Shown: positions 62,154 through 64,000 of the stretch, piece after piece
How the letters are laid out: each line of letters starts with the position of its first letter
Position numbering within the stretch: the first letter of the stretch is position 1
Assembly: GCA_028554755.1 (NCBI GenBank)
Contig: JAPTOF010000006.1
Span: 6,566,501-6,630,500, forward strand
Reading direction: 5' to 3'
DNA length: 64,000 bases
From: Cordia subcordata
Taxonomy: Eukaryota; Streptophyta; Magnoliopsida; Boraginales; Cordiaceae
Position numbers and translations under genes: made by a program
Notes under the pieces: generated by a model
Database searches by the model: none
Seen by the model: the letters and a program-made list of their open reading frames with translations, nothing else
Told to the model about the DNA's origin: nothing

Positions 62154-64000
62154 TCAGCTTTCTGCGTCGTCGCTTTTGTCGTTTCTTTTGTTTTCATCAG
62201 CGGCTTGTCGCACGAATTGTCCTCGAATGCGTGGTCTTTGTTCTGCCAGTCTCTTCCTGCTTTGGTATCGGACCTGAAAAGCGGGAAAAAGAGAGAGTAG
62301 ATGATAGCAAACAGTACAATTCTGCAGATAGCTACTGTAAAATTTTGATAACTAGCTTAATCCAATAGAAGACGACCCCGTGTGAGATCTTGTAAACGTT
62401 GTCGCTTCATCTAGAGTAGCATTTATTATTAAACAAGGTTTACCTTTTTGTCAAAGTTTCTCTCTTTTCTCTTCTGGCGGAATTTGTACAGAGCTGCCTC
62501 CCTCTGCGCTAATCGGTTTTGATCCACCCCACTTCTACTTCCACTGCCAATTCCACCACCAGCTCCACAATTTGCAGCTTCTCCATTATCACTAGTCATA
62601 TTCGTCCCCTCAGCAATTAAACCTGTGCTGCTCCCATGTTGCCAGCTGCTTCCATTTTGACCACTGCCATTATTGCTTCCCGATGCACTCCCATAATCAG
62701 CTGCATTTCCTTCAACACACGTAGCATACATATCAGATGGTGCAAAATGGGTAGCTGTTGCAACTATGTTCGTGGAAGACACACCACCATGATTAAGCTG
62801 TTGCTGCTGCTGCTGTTGCTGCTGCTGCTGCAAGTTATGGACATGATGGTGGTGATGATGGTAGTGGTGATGGTGGTGCTGAACTTGGATATTCTGATTC
62901 ACGGCACTAGGTTGAGATGCAGTTACAGGATGGACAGAAGATATATGGCCATGCTGTACTGGCTGAAATGCAGAACCATGATGAATATTGACTGTGGATT
63001 TGGGCATTGACCTATCTGCTAATGCTTCTGGTTTGATTGAGTCATTGTTTGTAGTGGAACCCATATCAATATTGTTGCTACTCCCATTAGAGCCTGCGTT
63101 AGGCGTGCCACTTGAATTAGATATCAAGTTGCGCATTGATTCTGTTTTTGCTGCTTCCGCACTATTATCAATTGGAGAGCAGCTGCCCACATTTCCAGTT
63201 GGAGCAGGATTAGAAGCTTTATTGTTGTTATACCTGCATAGGGCAAGAGCGACAATGAACAATTCAATTTATAGATTTGGTGCAGGTTATTGAAGAAGGT
63301 TCTGCAGTTCTTGGTCACACCTTGAGAAGGCTGAAAGACCAGAATGTCTCAACATATTATGCTCCTTTGTGCTGGTGCCAGTATCACTGACATCTCTGAG
63401 TTGCTTCAGACTGAGCTCAAGGGAAGGGACCTTTTTAGAATCATAGGCAGCCATGTTTCTGATTTTGCTGATCTTGGATGGGTGATTTGCAACTTCGTTG
63501 CCTATACTTCCTATTTCAGGAGTCATAGTATCAGTAGCAGCAATCCCAGGACCAGCATCATTGTCCAGGAAGTCATTTTGTGGTGCCTCATCATTAAGAT
63601 CTACTTTTCCCCTTTCTAGATTCTTTCCTTCCCTTTCAGATTCTAGGTCAAAAGGCTTATCCTTCTGAGTACCTCTTATCCTATCCGTTACTTTCTGGCT
63701 TGGGTTCTGCAGCTGTAAGTCCAGATGCCTTGGAGCCCCTTGCTTCAAATCTTTGCACATTCCAACATTTTCTGAGAAGTAAAATCACCCAGTAGTAAAA
63801 ACAAGCCAATGAGGTCACAAGTATCACAAGGGAAAAAAGAAATTGTTGTTGAGAAGAAAGCAACTCATACCATGTTCATCATTCAGCTTTTGGTACTCTC
63901 TCCTAGCAGGTGTAGGTGCCTGGTTACCGCGAAGGACCTCTGGCCTTGAATGGATAAACTGAGCACAAGTGCTATCAGGGGGATCTGCTAGTTCATCCCA
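62154..64000 (-). CDS. PRR7: PRR7-like pseudo-response regulator, 3' part (truncated by window edge)
   Basis: It is a circadian clock transcriptional repressor. Exons visible, in order of transcription, are 64000-63871 (partial), 63771-63321, 63233-62444 and 62273-62154 (stop TGA); phases agree. Reading order: WDELADPPDSTCAQ in the linker, an EAR-like repression motif LELSLK (about 63439-63422), then SAFSRYNNNKASN, a His-rich tract (about 62842-62880), an 11-Gln tract (62798-62832), a Ser/Gly/Asn-rich stretch, and a complete CCT domain split between the last two exons (REAALYKFRQKRKERNFDKK, then VRYQSRKRLAEQRPRIRGQF). The receiver-like domain, where the phospho-acceptor Asp is replaced in this family, is outside the window. 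The PRR7 or PRR37 class is chosen over PRR3/5/9 from the His-Gln tract and WDELAD text; confidence in the family is higher than in the exact paralogue. Confidence 0.88.
62798..62880 (-). repeat. Gln- and His-coding repeat in the PRR7-like gene
   Basis: CAG/CAA codons (62798-62832) and CAC/CAT codons (62842-62880) encode an 11-Gln tract preceded by a His-rich tract. Both are coding microsatellites and could vary in length between accessions. Confidence 0.9.

Noticed and set aside
62636..63010. 124-aa plus-strand frame with Leu and Met/Val runs
   Set aside because: It is antisense to the Gln and His codon repeats of the PRR7-like exon.

Overview
This window is nuclear DNA of a flowering plant, most likely a eudicot. 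The genes have canonical GT-AG introns, several of them 1-2 kb long. Intergenic DNA is AT-rich and full of MITEs, SINEs and LTR and LINE remnants. The gene families (PP2C clade D, RLCK-VII kinase, CslG, PRR7-type clock regulator) are plant-specific. I could not assign a species.

Layout, left to right. (1) 1029-4246 (+): the last three exons of a PP2C clade D phosphatase; the 5' exon lies outside the window. Its first visible intron holds a complete miniature LTR retroelement (SMART/TRIM) and a poly(A)-only retroposition footprint. (2) 4247-9194: AT-rich intergenic DNA with degenerate direct repeats and a dead LINE 3' end. (3) 9195-12933 (+): a complete 7-exon phosphatidylglycerophosphate synthase gene (231 aa). 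(4) 15648-29384 (+): a complete 18-exon TBC/Rab-GAP gene (840 aa), with a MITE in intron 1 and a probable solo LTR in intron 11. (5) 36974-31394 (-): a complete 5-exon RLCK-VII/PBS1-like kinase gene (376 aa). Its last intron carries a Mutator-like element containing a C-rich minisatellite. (6) 37.0-44.3 kb: a gene-poor stretch with MITEs, a diverged duplication and a long hairpin. (7) 50596-44328 (-): a cellulose-synthase-like G (CslG) gene broken by several single-base lesions, best called a pseudogene. (8) 52868-56827 (+): a complete 5-exon Elongator subunit ELP6 gene (260 aa). (9) 56.8-62.1 kb: intergenic, with a tandem duplication of about 750 bp that has nested sub-repeats. (10) 64000-62154 (-): the 3' part of a PRR7-like clock pseudo-response regulator with a CCT domain, His and Gln tracts and an EAR-like motif. 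Its 5' part is outside the window.

The genes do not form one pathway; this is ordinary linkage. From memory, PP2C / PGP synthase / TBC matches the order on Arabidopsis chromosome 3 (At3g55050-55030-55020), and PP2C / RLCK / PRR7 matches chromosome 5 (At5g02760-02800-02810). The window would then keep an ancestral order that was split between duplicated Arabidopsis segments.

Exon limits were worked out by hand from splice sites, reading phase and remembered homologues. The four complete genes give uninterrupted reading frames with all phases consistent. I found no new multi-gene system. The most unusual items are the transposon footprints, the broken CslG gene, the tandem duplication at 60 kb and the hairpin at 43.3 kb.
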